A DNA stretch of 64,000 nucleotides from Pelomonas sp965229315 (GCF_965229315.1 NZ_CBDDJA010000001.1:434001-498000); one strand, 5' to 3'. Positions 36,214 through 45,108 are shown, numbered from the stretch's first letter. Numbers and translations are program-made. The notes: generated by a model from the sequence alone, not told the origin.

Positions 36214-37218
36214 ATGCCCCTCGGCACCCTCGACCGCTCCCCCCCGCCGTTCTTCCGGCAAGGCCCGTCGGCGCTGACCAAGCTCGCGCTGTGCTCGGCA
36301 CTCGCGCTGCTGCTGATGGTGGCCGATGCCCGCTTCAAGCTCATGCAGCCGGCCCGCGCCGCACTGGCGCTGGTGCTGCACCCGGTGCAGCGCCTGCTGC
36401 TGGCGCCGGTGGACGCCTGGGAGAACGCCGGCGACTACCTGCGCGGCACCAAGCGCGCGATGGCGGCGGAAGACCTCGCCCGGCGCCAGCTCGCCCAGCA
36501 GGCCGAGCGGCTGTCGCGCGCCGAGGCGCTGCAGGTCGAGAACGACCGGCTGCGCAAGCTGCTGGCGTTGCAGCCGTCCCTGACCGTGCCCTCCATCGCC
36601 GCCGAGATCCTGTTCGAGGCGCCCGACCCCTTCTCGCGCCGCGTCGTCATCGACCGCGGCGCGGCGCAAGGCATCGCGCCCGGCTCGCCGGTCATCAACG
36701 AGGCCGGCGTGCTGGGCCAGGTGACGCGGGTGTACCCGCTGTCCAGCGAGGTGACGCTGCTGACCGACAAAGAGGCCGCGATCCCGCTGCTGAACGCCCG
36801 CACGCAGATGCGCAACGCCGCCGGGGGCCGCGCGGACGGTGCGGGCATGGAGCTGCGCTTCCTGGCCGCGAACGCGGACGTCAAGGTCGGCGACCTGATG
36901 TCCACGTCGGGCCTGGACGGCGTCTACCCACCCGGCCTGCCGGTCGCGAAGGTCACGGTCGTCGAGCGGCGCGGCGACTCCAGCTTCGCCCAGGTGCAGC
37001 TCGCGCCCATCTCGCAGCCCGACAGCGCACGCCATGTGCTGGTGCTGCAGCCCATGGACCGCCATGTGGCGGCCAAGCAGGAGGCCGAAGTGGCCAACGC
37101 TGCGCAAGCGGCCTCGGCCGCCGAGGCCAAGGCCACCGCACGCGCCGCGAAGAAGGAAGAACGCGCGGCCAAGGCCGCCGAGAAAGCTGCCGCGAAGGCA
37201 TCGGGAGCGACGCCATGA
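36214..37218 (+). CDS. mreC: Rod shape-determining protein MreC
   Basis: 334 residues. A cytoplasmic N-terminus (GTLDRSPPPFFRQGPS, the common MreC start) is followed by a membrane segment (about 22-42), a periplasmic coiled coil (70-115) and the beta-domain (120-270, VIDRGAAQGIAPGSPVINEAGVLGQV). The C-terminal ~50 residues are a low-complexity Ala/Lys/Glu tail. MreC connects MreB to PBP2 and activates it. The gap to mreB is about 140 bases. The stop is in an ATGA that also forms a remnant mreD-like start (see the repeat at 37203). Confidence 0.95.
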   Translation: MPLGTLDRSPPPFFRQGPSALTKLALCSALALLLMVADARFKLMQPARAALALVLHPVQRLLLAPVDAWENAGDYLRGTKRAMAAEDLARRQLAQQAERLSRAEALQVENDRLRKLLALQPSLTVPSIAAEILFEAPDPFSRRVVIDRGAAQGIAPGSPVINEAGVLGQVTRVYPLSSEVTLLTDKEAAIPLLNARTQMRNAAGGRADGAGMELRFLAANADVKVGDLMSTSGLDGVYPPGLPVAKVTVVERRGDSSFAQVQLAPISQPDSARHVLVLQPMDRHVAAKQEAEVANAAQAASAAEAKATARAAKKEERAAKAAEKAAAKASGATP

Positions 37219-37224
37219 TCATGC
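37203..37224 (+). repeat. Left direct repeat at the mreC-mreD junction
   Basis: These 22 bases, covering the last codons and stop of mreC and reading GGGAGCG...CGCCATGATCATGC, recur at 37314-37334 with only one base inserted (the A after GGGAGCG). The right copy contains the Shine-Dalgarno and start of mreD; the left copy contains the same start codons, now followed by the dispersed repeat instead of mreD. Confidence 0.85.
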
Positions 37225-37230
37225 TGGGAT

Positions 37231-37310
37231 GCCAGCCCCCCGCCTCGCTGGCGCTCGGACGGCCCCCCGAGGGGGCCAATTCGCCCTTGGGACGGCCCGG
37301 TGGACGAATT
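37231..37310 (+). repeat. Dispersed GC-rich intergenic repeat, copy between mreC and mreD
   Basis: Contains the palindrome GGCCCCCCGAGGGGGCC (37261-37277) followed by a TCGCCCTTGGGACGGCCCGG block (37281-37300), and preceded by a CGCTGGCGCTCGG block. The block order is shared with copies at 32968, 37860 and (diverged) 58860. It lies precisely between two halves of a direct repeat. Confidence 0.8.
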
Positions 37311-37313
37311 GAA

Positions 37314-37334
37314 GGGAGCGCGCCATGATCATGC
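37314..37334 (+). repeat. Right direct repeat at the mreC-mreD junction, carries the mreD start
   Basis: Twenty-one bases matching 37203-37224 apart from one missing base. It includes GGGAG as Shine-Dalgarno and the ATG at 37325 used by mreD. Confidence 0.85.
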
Positions 37335-37846
37335 CGCGCGCTGCGGGCCAGTTGCTGCTGCCCGCCAATCCCTGGTTCATCGGCTTCACGCTGGTCGTCG
37401 CGCTGATGGTGGACATGGTGCCCGTGGGGCGGGTGGCCGCGATGCCGGACCTGCTGGCCGTGGTGCTGGTGTTCTGGGGCGTGCACCAGCCACGGCGCAT
37501 CGGCGTGCTGTGGGCCTTCGTGTTCGGGTTGCTGATCGACGTGCACGACGGCGCGCTGCTGGGCCAGCATGCGCTGGCCTACAGCGGCCTGAGCTTCGGC
37601 GCGATCTCGCTGCACCGCCGCTTGCCATGGTTCAGCCTCTTCGAGCAGGCCGTGCAGGTGCTGCCGCTGTTCTTCGCCGCCCACGTGCTGGCGCTGATCG
37701 TGCGGATGGTGGTGGGCGGCATGTGGCCGGGTTGGGGCGTGCTGCTGGCCCCGGTCTTCGAGGCCGCGTTGTGGCCCCTCGCCAGCGTGCTGCTGCTGGC
37801 CCCGCAGCGCCGCGCGCCGAATCCCGACGCGCACCGCCCCCTGTGA
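37325..37846 (+). CDS. mreD: Rod shape-determining protein MreD
   Basis: 173 residues with five or six membrane segments, as in MreD: FTLVVALMVDMVPVG, DLLAVVLVFWGVHQPRRIGVLWAFVFGLLIDVHDGALLGQHAL. MreD is an inner-membrane partner of MreC and PBP2 in the elongasome. GGGAG precedes its ATG. It is separated from mreC by a 90-base insertion bearing the dispersed repeat. Confidence 0.93.
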   Translation: MIMPRAAGQLLLPANPWFIGFTLVVALMVDMVPVGRVAAMPDLLAVVLVFWGVHQPRRIGVLWAFVFGLLIDVHDGALLGQHALAYSGLSFGAISLHRRLPWFSLFEQAVQVLPLFFAAHVLALIVRMVVGGMWPGWGVLLAPVFEAALWPLASVLLLAPQRRAPNPDAHRPL

Positions 37847-37859
37847 ACGTGATGCCCCC

Positions 37860-37929
37860 ACGCGTGCTTCGCCCGCTGCCCCCCGAGGGGGCACCCCTCG
37901 CCCTTCGGGCGGCCGTGCGGGCTCGGGGG
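37860..37929 (+). repeat. Dispersed GC-rich intergenic repeat, copy between mreD and mrdA
   Basis: Contains CTGCCCCCCGAGGGGGCA (37876-37893) followed by TCGCCCTTCGGGCGGCC (37898-37914), and preceded by CACGCGTGCTTCGC. The upstream flank and core match the gatA-gatB copy when that copy is read on the minus strand. It fills the gap between mreD and the PBP2 gene. Confidence 0.8.
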
Positions 37930-37935
37930 TAGCCC

Positions 37936-39945
37936 GTGGTCGTCATCAGGAACCTCCACCAGGAGCTGTCGCGCTTTCGCATGCGCGTGCTGGCGGCGGT
38001 GGCGTTCGTGCTGTTCTGCTTCGGGCTGCTCGTCGCGCGGCTGGTGTGGCTGCAGATCGTGCAGTACGACAGCTTCGCGGAGCGCGCGGAGTCCAACCGC
38101 ATCGCCGTCGTGCCCATCGTGCCCAACCGCGGCCTCATCAAGGACCGCAACGGCGTCGTGCTGGCGAGCAACTACTCGGCCTACACGCTGGAGATCAACC
38201 CCGAGAAGGTCATCGACCTGGACGCCACCATCGAGGCGCTGGGCCAGGTGCTGGACATCCAGCCGCGCGACAAGCGCCGCTTCAAGCGCCTGGCCGAAGA
38301 GGCCAAGCACACCGACTCGCTGCCCATCCGCACCAAGCTGACGGACGAGGAGGTGGCGCGCTTCACGGCCCAGCGCTTCCGCTTTCCGGGCGTGGAGATC
38401 AAGGCGCGCCTGTTCCGCTCCTACCCGCTGGGCGAGGTCGGCGCCCACCTGATCGGCTACATCGGCCGCATCAACCAGGCCGAGAAGAAGGCCATGGACG
38501 ACTGGGACGAGGACGACCTCGCCAACTACCGCGGCACCGAGTACATCGGCAAGCTCGGGCTGGAGCAGGCCTACGAGAAGGAGCTGCACGGCATCACCGG
38601 CTTCGAGCAGGTCGAGACGAGCGCCGGTGGCCGCGCCGTGCGCCGGCTGGACCACAAGCCGCCCACGCCGGGCAACACGCTGAACCTGTCCATCGACATC
38701 AAGCTGCAGGCGCTGGTGGAGAAGCTCTTCGGCGACCGCCGCGGCGCGCTGGTGGCCATCGACCCGCGCAACGGCGAGGTGCTGGCCTTCGTCTCCAAGC
38801 CCAGCTTCGACCCCAACTTGTTCGTCGACGGCATCGACGCCGAGGCCTGGCGCGACCTCAATGAGGATCTGGACAAGCCGCTGCTGAACCGCGCGCTGCG
38901 CGGCACCTACCCGCCCGGCTCCACCTTCAAGCCGCTGATGGCCATGGCCGCGCTGAACAGCGGCAAGCGCGCGCCCGGCACGGTCATCATGGACACGCTG
39001 ACCTACAGCTTCGGCGGCCGCAACTTCGGCAGCCCGGAGACCGACCGCGCCGGCCCGAAGGACATGCGGCTGGCCATCGTCACGTCGTCCAACGTCTACT
39101 TCTACAGCCTGGCCAACGAGATGGGCGTGGACCTGATCCACGACCAGCTGGAGCCCTTCGGCCTGGGCCGCAAGACGGAGATCGACGTGCAGGGCGAGGT
39201 CACCGGCGTGCTGCCCTCCCAGGCCTGGAAGCGCAACTACTTCCGCAAGAGCCCGGCGAACCAGAAGTGGTTCCCCGGCGAGACCATCTCGCTGGGCATC
39301 GGCCAGGGCTACAACAACTTCACCATGCTGCAGATGGCCACGGCCTACTCGACCATCGCCTCCGGCGGCCAGCGCTTCAAGCCGCGGCTGGTGCGCGAGA
39401 TCGAGGACGTGGTGAAGCACGAGCAGCGGCGCGTCGCCAGCGACGCGTTGACGCCGCTGCCGCTGAAACCCCAGGACGTCGATGTGATCCGCAACGCGAT
39501 GAACGGCGTGACGCTGGAGGGCACGTCGCGCCAGGTGTTCGCGGGCGCCGCCTACCAGAGCGGCGGCAAGACCGGCACGGCCCAGGCCATCGGCCTGCGG
39601 GCGGGCGAAAAGTACCGCGACATCAAGGCCGACGAGCGCAAGCGCGACCACTCGCTGTACGTCGGCTTCGCGCCGGTGGACCAGCCGACCGTGGCGCTGG
39701 CGCTGATCGTCGAGAACGCCGGCTGGGGTTCGGCCTCGGCCGCACCCATCGCGCGCCGCGTGTTCGACTACCTGCTGACCGGCACCTACCCCAGCGAGGA
39801 GGACATCGCCAAGACGCAGCTGGGCCAGACCTTCGCGCCCATCGGCACGCCGCGCCGCGTGGCGGACGTGCCGCTGCTGCCCGGACAGGCCGCCGCCTCG
39901 GCACCGGCCGCGGCGTCCACCCCCGCATCGGGAGCCTCGCGATGA
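37936..39945 (+). CDS. mrdA: Penicillin-binding protein 2 (peptidoglycan transpeptidase)
   Basis: 669 residues from a GTG start. A short cytoplasmic part and one membrane anchor (about 16-38) are followed by the PBP dimerisation domain (60-230) and a transpeptidase domain (about 260-610). Active-site motifs: STFK in YPPGSTFKPLMAM, SSN in VTSSNVYFYS and KTGT in QSGGKTGTAQ. It makes D,D-crosslinks in the lateral wall with RodA. The C-terminal ~30 residues are Pro/Ala-rich. The ATGA overlap with rodA shows coupling. Confidence 0.97.
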   Translation: MVVIRNLHQELSRFRMRVLAAVAFVLFCFGLLVARLVWLQIVQYDSFAERAESNRIAVVPIVPNRGLIKDRNGVVLASNYSAYTLEINPEKVIDLDATIEALGQVLDIQPRDKRRFKRLAEEAKHTDSLPIRTKLTDEEVARFTAQRFRFPGVEIKARLFRSYPLGEVGAHLIGYIGRINQAEKKAMDDWDEDDLANYRGTEYIGKLGLEQAYEKELHGITGFEQVETSAGGRAVRRLDHKPPTPGNTLNLSIDIKLQALVEKLFGDRRGALVAIDPRNGEVLAFVSKPSFDPNLFVDGIDAEAWRDLNEDLDKPLLNRALRGTYPPGSTFKPLMAMAALNSGKRAPGTVIMDTLTYSFGGRNFGSPETDRAGPKDMRLAIVTSSNVYFYSLANEMGVDLIHDQLEPFGLGRKTEIDVQGEVTGVLPSQAWKRNYFRKSPANQKWFPGETISLGIGQGYNNFTMLQMATAYSTIASGGQRFKPRLVREIEDVVKHEQRRVASDALTPLPLKPQDVDVIRNAMNGVTLEGTSRQVFAGAAYQSGGKTGTAQAIGLRAGEKYRDIKADERKRDHSLYVGFAPVDQPTVALALIVENAGWGSASAAPIARRVFDYLLTGTYPSEEDIAKTQLGQTFAPIGTPRRVADVPLLPGQAAASAPAAASTPASGASR

Positions 39946-41096
39946 CCGTCCTTGAACGCCCACCCCTGTGGCAGCGCCTGAAGCCCTGGCTCAGCGGCTT
40001 CGACATCCCGCTGCTGCTGGCCGTGCTGTGGCTGTGCGGCTGGGGCCTGCTGTGCATGTACTCGGCCGGCTACGACCACGGCACGCGCTTCATGGACCAT
40101 GGCCGCAACATGCTGCTGGCCCTGGGCCTGATGTTCCTCGTCGCCCAGGTCTCGCCGCAGCGGCTGATGGCGCTGGCCATCCCGCTGTACGTGTTCGGCG
40201 TGACGCTGCTGATCGCCACCGCGGTGTTCGGCGTCACGAAGAAGGGCGCGACGCGCTGGCTCAACATCGGCATCACGCAGATCCAGCCGTCCGAGCTGCT
40301 CAAGATCGCCACGCCGCTGATGCTGGCCTGGTGGTTCCAGAAACGCGAGGGGCTGCTGCGCTGGCCGGACTTCATCGCCGCGTTCGCGCTGCTGCTGCTG
40401 CCGTTCCTGCTGATCGCCAAGCAGCCGGACCTGGGCACCGGCATCCTCGTGCTGGCCGCGGGGCTGTACGTGATCTTCTTCGCCGGCCTGCCGTGGAAGC
40501 TCATCCTGCCGGCCGTCGTGCTGGCCGCCAGCGGCGCGACGGCGCTGGTGCTCAGCGAGGACACCATCTGCGAGCCGGACGTGACCTGGCCCGTGCTGAA
40601 GGAATACCAGAAGCACCGCGTCTGCACGCTGCTGGACCCGAGCAAGGACCCGCTCGGCAAGGGCTTTCACATCATCCAGGGCGAGATCGCCATCGGCTCC
40701 GGCGGCATGACCGGCAAGGGCTTCATGCAGGGCACGCAGACGCACCTGGAGTTCATCCCCGAGCGCACCACCGACTTCATCTTCGCCGCCTTCGGCGAGG
40801 AGTTCGGTTTCATGGGCGCGCTGGGCCTGCTGTTGGGCTTCACCGCGCTGATCCTGCGCGGCCTGGTGATCGCGTCCGAGGCGCCCACGCTGTTCACGCG
40901 GCTGATGGCCGGCGCCATCACGCTGTCGTTCTTCACCTACGTGTTCGTCAACATGGGCATGGTCAGCGGCATCCTGCCGGTCGTGGGCGTGCCGCTGCCC
41001 TTCATCAGCTACGGCGGCACGGCGATGGTGACGCTGGGGCTGTCGCTGGGGCTGCTGCTGTCCATCGCCCGCGTCAGGAAACTGGTGAAGACCTGA
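39942..41096 (+). CDS. rodA: Peptidoglycan glycosyltransferase RodA (SEDS family)
   Basis: 384 residues with ten membrane segments. SEDS landmarks: GVTKKGATRWLNIGITQIQPSELLKI, LIAKQPDLGTGILVL, FIPERTTDFIFAAFGEEFGFMGA and the final GVPLPFISYGGTAMVTLGLSLGLLLSI. It polymerises lipid II in the inner membrane as partner of PBP2. A less usual insertion around CEPDVTWPVLKEYQKHRVCTLL, with two cysteines, lies in the large periplasmic loop. Last gene of the elongasome operon; ends about 20 bases before the convergent histidine kinase gene. Confidence 0.97.
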   Translation: MTVLERPPLWQRLKPWLSGFDIPLLLAVLWLCGWGLLCMYSAGYDHGTRFMDHGRNMLLALGLMFLVAQVSPQRLMALAIPLYVFGVTLLIATAVFGVTKKGATRWLNIGITQIQPSELLKIATPLMLAWWFQKREGLLRWPDFIAAFALLLLPFLLIAKQPDLGTGILVLAAGLYVIFFAGLPWKLILPAVVLAASGATALVLSEDTICEPDVTWPVLKEYQKHRVCTLLDPSKDPLGKGFHIIQGEIAIGSGGMTGKGFMQGTQTHLEFIPERTTDFIFAAFGEEFGFMGALGLLLGFTALILRGLVIASEAPTLFTRLMAGAITLSFFTYVFVNMGMVSGILPVVGVPLPFISYGGTAMVTLGLSLGLLLSIARVRKLVKT

Positions 41097-41117
41097 CCCG
41101 CACGCGGGCATCCAGCG

Positions 41118-42668
41118 TCACTCGGCGGCGGGCATGCCGGCGGCGAAGCGGATCGTGAACCGGGCTCCCGGCCCCTGGCCGTCGGGCGATTCGCCGCCCG
41201 CCGCACGGCGCACGCGGGTGTCGTCCAGCGTCAGCTCGGCATCGTGCTGCTGCACGATCTCGCGCACGATGGCCAGCCCCAGGCCCGAGCCCTCCACGCC
41301 GCTGCCCAGCGACCGGTAGAACGGCTGGAACACCTTTTCGCGCTCGCCCGGCGCGATGCCCGGTCCGGTGTCCTCCACCTGCAGCACGACGACCTGGCCG
41401 AACGGGTCCTCCACCACGCGCACCGTGACGACGCCACCCGCCGGCGTGTACAGCAGCGCGTTGTCGACGAGGTTGCGGATCAGCTCGCCGAGCAGCACCG
41501 GCTGGCCCTGCACGCGCAGCCGGCTGCCGTCGGGCAGCACGCCGTCGTAACCCAGGTCGATGCGCCGCTCCAGCGCGCGCGGCACGAAGTCGCGCACCGT
41601 GTCGATGGCGATCTCCGCCAGGTTGAGCGGCTCGCGCTGCATGCCCTGCTCGGCATCCTCGGCGCGCGCCATCGACAGCAGCTGGTTGACCATGTGTGCC
41701 GCCCGCTCGCTGGCACGGGCGATCTGGGCCAGCGACCGCTTCATCTCCTCGGGCGACGCTCGGCCGGCATCAATCTCGCGCTGGATCAGCTCGGCCTGCG
41801 TGCGCAGCCCGGCCAGGGGTGTCTTCAGCTGATGCGCCGCGTCGGCGAGGAAGTGCTTCTGCCGGCTCATGGACGAATCCAGCCGCGCGAGCAGGTCGTT
41901 GATGGCCTGCACCAGCGGCGCGACCTCGTCGGGCACGCGCTGCTCGTCGATGGGGGACAGGTCGGAGCTGTCGCGCGAACGGATGCGCCGCTGCAACTCG
42001 TTCAGCGGCGCGATGCCGCGCGCCAGCGCCAGCCACACCAGCAGCACCGCCAGCGGCAGGATGACGAACTGCGGCAGGATGACGCCCTTGATGATCTCGT
42101 TCGTCAGCCGCGCCCGTTTGCCCAGCGTCTCGGCGACCTGCACGAGCATGGTTTTCGTGGCGACGGCCTGCCCCGGCACCGAAGTCTCTGGCGCGACCCA
42201 CAGGTAGGCCACGCGCACGGCGTCCGCGCCCACCTCGTCGTCCCTGAAGTGCAGCTCCCACGGCACGGGCGGCACGTCCTCCGCGGGGATGGGCAGCGTC
42301 GCGTCGCCGCTGAGCAGCTCGCCGCGCAGGCCCAGCACTTGATAGAACACGGTGTCGGACGCATCCGCCCGCAGCAGCGCCGCGGCCTCGGGCGCCAGCG
42401 CATAACGGTCGCGTCCGCGAGTGGGCGCCTCGGCCGCGGCGACCTGCAGGCCCAGGCTGCGCGCCATCTCGCCCAGTTCACGGTCATACGGCCGGCTGGC
42501 GATGCCCTGCGCCACCAGCCACGTCAACGCCACGCTGATCGGCCAGATCAACAGCAGCGGCGCGAGCATCCAGTCGAGGATCTCGCCGAACAGCGAGCCC
42601 TGCGGCGCCGGGGCCCCCGCTCGAACCAGCGAGCCGGGTTCGGGGCTGGCGCCGTCCTGAGTGGACAT
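41118..42668 (-). CDS. Sensor histidine kinase, TctE/QseC-like
   Basis: 516 residues. Two membrane segments (about 32-52 and 195-215) flank a periplasmic sensor part, followed by HAMP, the dimerisation domain with phospho-acceptor His in ADAAHQLKTPLAGL, and a HATPase domain with LIRNLVDNALLYTP (N-box), DTGPGIAPGE (G1) and GSGLGLAIV (G2). The two-step architecture is that of TctE- or QseC-type kinases, which in Burkholderiales often respond to organic acids, but the signal is unknown. The ATG follows immediately after the regulator's TAA (TAAATG). Confidence 0.93.
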   Translation of the reverse strand: MSTQDGASPEPGSLVRAGAPAPQGSLFGEILDWMLAPLLLIWPISVALTWLVAQGIASRPYDRELGEMARSLGLQVAAAEAPTRGRDRYALAPEAAALLRADASDTVFYQVLGLRGELLSGDATLPIPAEDVPPVPWELHFRDDEVGADAVRVAYLWVAPETSVPGQAVATKTMLVQVAETLGKRARLTNEIIKGVILPQFVILPLAVLLVWLALARGIAPLNELQRRIRSRDSSDLSPIDEQRVPDEVAPLVQAINDLLARLDSSMSRQKHFLADAAHQLKTPLAGLRTQAELIQREIDAGRASPEEMKRSLAQIARASERAAHMVNQLLSMARAEDAEQGMQREPLNLAEIAIDTVRDFVPRALERRIDLGYDGVLPDGSRLRVQGQPVLLGELIRNLVDNALLYTPAGGVVTVRVVEDPFGQVVVLQVEDTGPGIAPGEREKVFQPFYRSLGSGVEGSGLGLAIVREIVQQHDAELTLDDTRVRRAAGGESPDGQGPGARFTIRFAAGMPAAE

Positions 42669-43340
42669 TTAAGAAGCGATTTTCTCTAGGCAGTAGCCGA
42701 GGCCGCGCACCGTCGCGATGCGGATCGGCCCCTGCTCGATCTTCTTGCGCAGCCGGTGGATGTAGACCTCGATGGCGTTGTTCGACACCTCTTCGCCCCA
42801 CTCGCACAGCCGCTCGACGAGCTGGTCCTTGCTGACCAGGCGCCCCGCGCGCTGCAGCAGCACCTCCAGCAGCGACAGCTCACGCGCCGACAGCTCCAGC
42901 ATCTGCTCGTGGATGTAGGCCACGCGGCCGGTCGCGTCGAAGGTCAGCGGCCCATGCTTGATGACGCTGCTGGCCGTGCCCAGGCCGCGCCGGGTCAGCG
43001 CCCGCACGCGTGCCTCCAGCTCCTGCAGCGAGAACGGCTTGGCCATGTAGTCGTCGGCCCCCAGATCCAGCCCCTTGACGCGCTGCTCCACGCTGTCGGC
43101 CGCCGTCAGGATCAGCACCGGCATCGTCGAGCCGCGCGCGCGCAGCTTGCGCAGCACCTCCAGCCCGTGCAGGCGCGGCAGGCCCAGGTCCAGGATCACC
43201 AGATCGAACTCATGCGTGGCCAGCGCCGTGTCGGCCTCGCTGCCGGTCGCGACGCGGTCCACCGCGTAACCGGACGCGCGCAAGGCACGCAGCAACCCAT
43301 CGGCCAGCACTTGGTCGTCTTCGGCAATCAGGATGCGCAT
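42669..43340 (-). CDS. OmpR-family response regulator
   Basis: 223 residues from MRILIAEDDQVLADGL. The receiver acceptor Asp is in LVILDLGLPRLHG and the switch Lys in DYMAKPFSLQELEAR. A winged-helix DNA-binding domain follows (about 125-220), with ELSLLEVLLQRAGRLVSK and VEVYIHRLRKKI-type helices (here IEVYIHRLRKKIEQGPIRIATVRGLGY). The adjacent kinase gene is its cognate partner. In-frame upstream starts to 43436 exist but add sequence unlike the family. It is divergent from recA. Confidence 0.94.
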   Translation of the reverse strand: MRILIAEDDQVLADGLLRALRASGYAVDRVATGSEADTALATHEFDLVILDLGLPRLHGLEVLRKLRARGSTMPVLILTAADSVEQRVKGLDLGADDYMAKPFSLQELEARVRALTRRGLGTASSVIKHGPLTFDATGRVAYIHEQMLELSARELSLLEVLLQRAGRLVSKDQLVERLCEWGEEVSNNAIEVYIHRLRKKIEQGPIRIATVRGLGYCLEKIAS

Positions 43341-43474
43341 GATGTTCGGGTCTCCGCCGCCGATGTTATGTGCGATTGAGTTGCAAGCCGCTGCGGGGTG
43401 GCTCATCTCTTGAGCCACCATCTGGCTAGCATTCACCTCAACCGCCGGACATCCTCAAAACGGCGGACAAACCA

Positions 43475-43490
43475 CTGTACAAAACTACAG
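43475..43490 (+). promoter_or_regulatory. LexA-binding (SOS) box of recA
   Basis: CTGT-ACAAAACT-ACAG matches the CTGT-N8-ACAG consensus exactly. It lies 38 bases before the recA start, and a CATAAT at 43498-43503 is a reasonable -10 element, so the box would overlap the promoter's -35 area. This predicts LexA repression and induction by DNA damage. Confidence 0.88.
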
Positions 43491-43527
43491 ATTGCCGCAT
43501 AATTCCGCCATTCCCACGGAGATTCGC

Positions 43528-44565
43528 ATGGACGCCCCGGTCAAAGCCCTCAACACCGAAAAAGCCAAGGCCCTGCAGGCCGCCCTCGCCCAGATCGAAA
43601 AGCAGTTCGGCAAGGGCTCCATCATGCGTCTCGGCGAAGGCGAGGTCATCGAGGACATCCAGGTCGTGTCCACCGGCTCGCTGGGCCTGGACATCGCACT
43701 GGGCGTCGGCGGCCTGCCGCGCGGCCGCGTCGTCGAGATCTACGGCCCTGAATCGTCCGGCAAGACGACGCTGACGCTGCAGGTCATCGCCGAGATGCAG
43801 AAACTGCAAGGCACCTGCGCCTTCATCGACGCCGAGCACGCGCTGGACATCCAGTACGCCCAGAAGCTCGGCGTCAACCTGCAAGACCTGCTGATCAGCC
43901 AGCCCGACACCGGCGAACAGGCACTCGAGATCGTCGACTCGCTGGTGCGCTCCGGCTCCGTGGACCTGATCGTCATCGACTCGGTCGCCGCACTCACGCC
44001 CAAGGCCGAGCTCGAAGGCGAAATGGGCGACAGCCTGCCCGGCCTGCAGGCCCGCCTGATGAGCCAGGCGCTGCGCAAGCTGACCGCCACGATCAAGAAG
44101 GCCAACTGCATGGTCATCTTCATCAACCAGATCCGCATGAAGATCGGCGTCATGTTCGGCTCGCCCGAAACGACCACCGGCGGCAACGCGCTGAAGTTCT
44201 ACGCTTCCGTGCGCCTGGACATCCGCCGCATCGGCTCGATCAAGAAGGGCGAGGAAGTCATCGGCTCCGAGACCAAGGTCAAGGTCGTCAAGAACAAGGT
44301 GTCGCCTCCGTTCAAGACGGCGGAGTTCGACATCCTCTACGGCGAAGGCATCAGCCGCGAGGGCGAGATCGTCGACATGGGCGTCATCGCCAAGGTCGTC
44401 GAAAAGTCGGGCTCCTGGTATGCCTACCAAGGTGAAAAGATCGGCCAGGGCAAGGACAACGCCCGCGAGTTCCTGCGCGAGAACCCCGATGTCGCCCGCG
44501 AGATCGAGAACAAGATCCGCGAATCGCTGGGCGTGGCGCCTTTGACCGAGGCCGCAGGCGAGTAA
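43528..44565 (+). CDS. recA: Recombinase RecA
   Basis: 345 residues. Walker A GPESSGKTTL, Walker B in VDLIVIDSVAAL, the DNA-binding loop L2 FINQIRMKIGVMFGSPETTTGG, and FASVRLD-like KFYASVRLDIRRIG. It forms filaments on single-stranded DNA for recombination and stimulates LexA cleavage. The start (ATG 43528) has GGAG six bases upstream; upstream codons from 43492 overlap the promoter and are excluded. recX follows nine bases after the stop. Confidence 0.98.
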   Translation: MDAPVKALNTEKAKALQAALAQIEKQFGKGSIMRLGEGEVIEDIQVVSTGSLGLDIALGVGGLPRGRVVEIYGPESSGKTTLTLQVIAEMQKLQGTCAFIDAEHALDIQYAQKLGVNLQDLLISQPDTGEQALEIVDSLVRSGSVDLIVIDSVAALTPKAELEGEMGDSLPGLQARLMSQALRKLTATIKKANCMVIFINQIRMKIGVMFGSPETTTGGNALKFYASVRLDIRRIGSIKKGEEVIGSETKVKVVKNKVSPPFKTAEFDILYGEGISREGEIVDMGVIAKVVEKSGSWYAYQGEKIGQGKDNAREFLRENPDVAREIENKIRESLGVAPLTEAAGE

Positions 44566-44574
44566 GCAGGCACC

Positions 44575-45108
44575 GTGGCGCGTGCGCCGCTGTCCCTGAA
44601 GGCTCGCGCCATCGGCCTGCTGGCCCAGCGCGAGCACAGCCGCACCGAACTGCGACGCAAGCTGCTGCGCATCGAGCAGCAGCGCATCCGGCTGGCCGCT
44701 CTGGCGGCGGCGGATCGTATCGGCGAGGGTGTCAAGCCCGTCGCAGATGACGACGCCCTGGCGTCGCCTATCGAAACGGATGTCGACGCCTTGCTCGACA
44801 CGCTGGCGGCCGATGGCTACCTGAGCGAGAGCCGCTTCGTCGAGTCCCGCGTGCATGCGCGCGCCGGCCGCTTCGGCACCCAACGCATCCAGCAGGAACT
44901 GGCCCAGCACGGACTGCGGCTGGACGCCGAGCAGCAGGACGCGCTGCGCTCGACCGAGCTGGAACGCGCGCGTGAGGTCTGGCTGCGGCGCTTCGGCCCC
45001 GAGCCCGCGATGGAACCCACCGAGCAGGCTCGCCAGACACGCTTCCTGATGGCCCGCGGCTTCGCGGCCGACATCGTCAGACGTGTGCTGCGCCGCAGCA
45101 AAAATTGA
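44575..45108 (+). CDS. recX: Regulatory protein RecX
   Basis: 177 residues from a GTG start nine bases after recA. Three-helix repeats of the RecX family are visible: AIGLLAQREHSRTELRRKL, LAADGYLSESRFVESRVHARAGRFGTQRIQQEL and FLMARGFAADIVRRVL. It caps and limits RecA filaments. The middle contains a slightly longer charged linker than E. coli RecX. Co-transcription with recA, and hence SOS control, is expected. Confidence 0.93.
   Translation: MARAPLSLKARAIGLLAQREHSRTELRRKLLRIEQQRIRLAALAAADRIGEGVKPVADDDALASPIETDVDALLDTLAADGYLSESRFVESRVHARAGRFGTQRIQQELAQHGLRLDAEQQDALRSTELERAREVWLRRFGPEPAMEPTEQARQTRFLMARGFAADIVRRVLRRSKN

Noticed and set aside
37225..37313. Possible short coding frame between mreC and mreD starting at the left duplicated ATG
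   Set aside because: It reads into the GC-rich repeat and has no conserved sequence; it is better explained as a remnant start codon in the duplicated segment.
41097..41117. Short inverted repeat CCCG..CGGG between rodA and the histidine kinase gene as a terminator
   Set aside because: Only four paired bases and no T-run on either strand.
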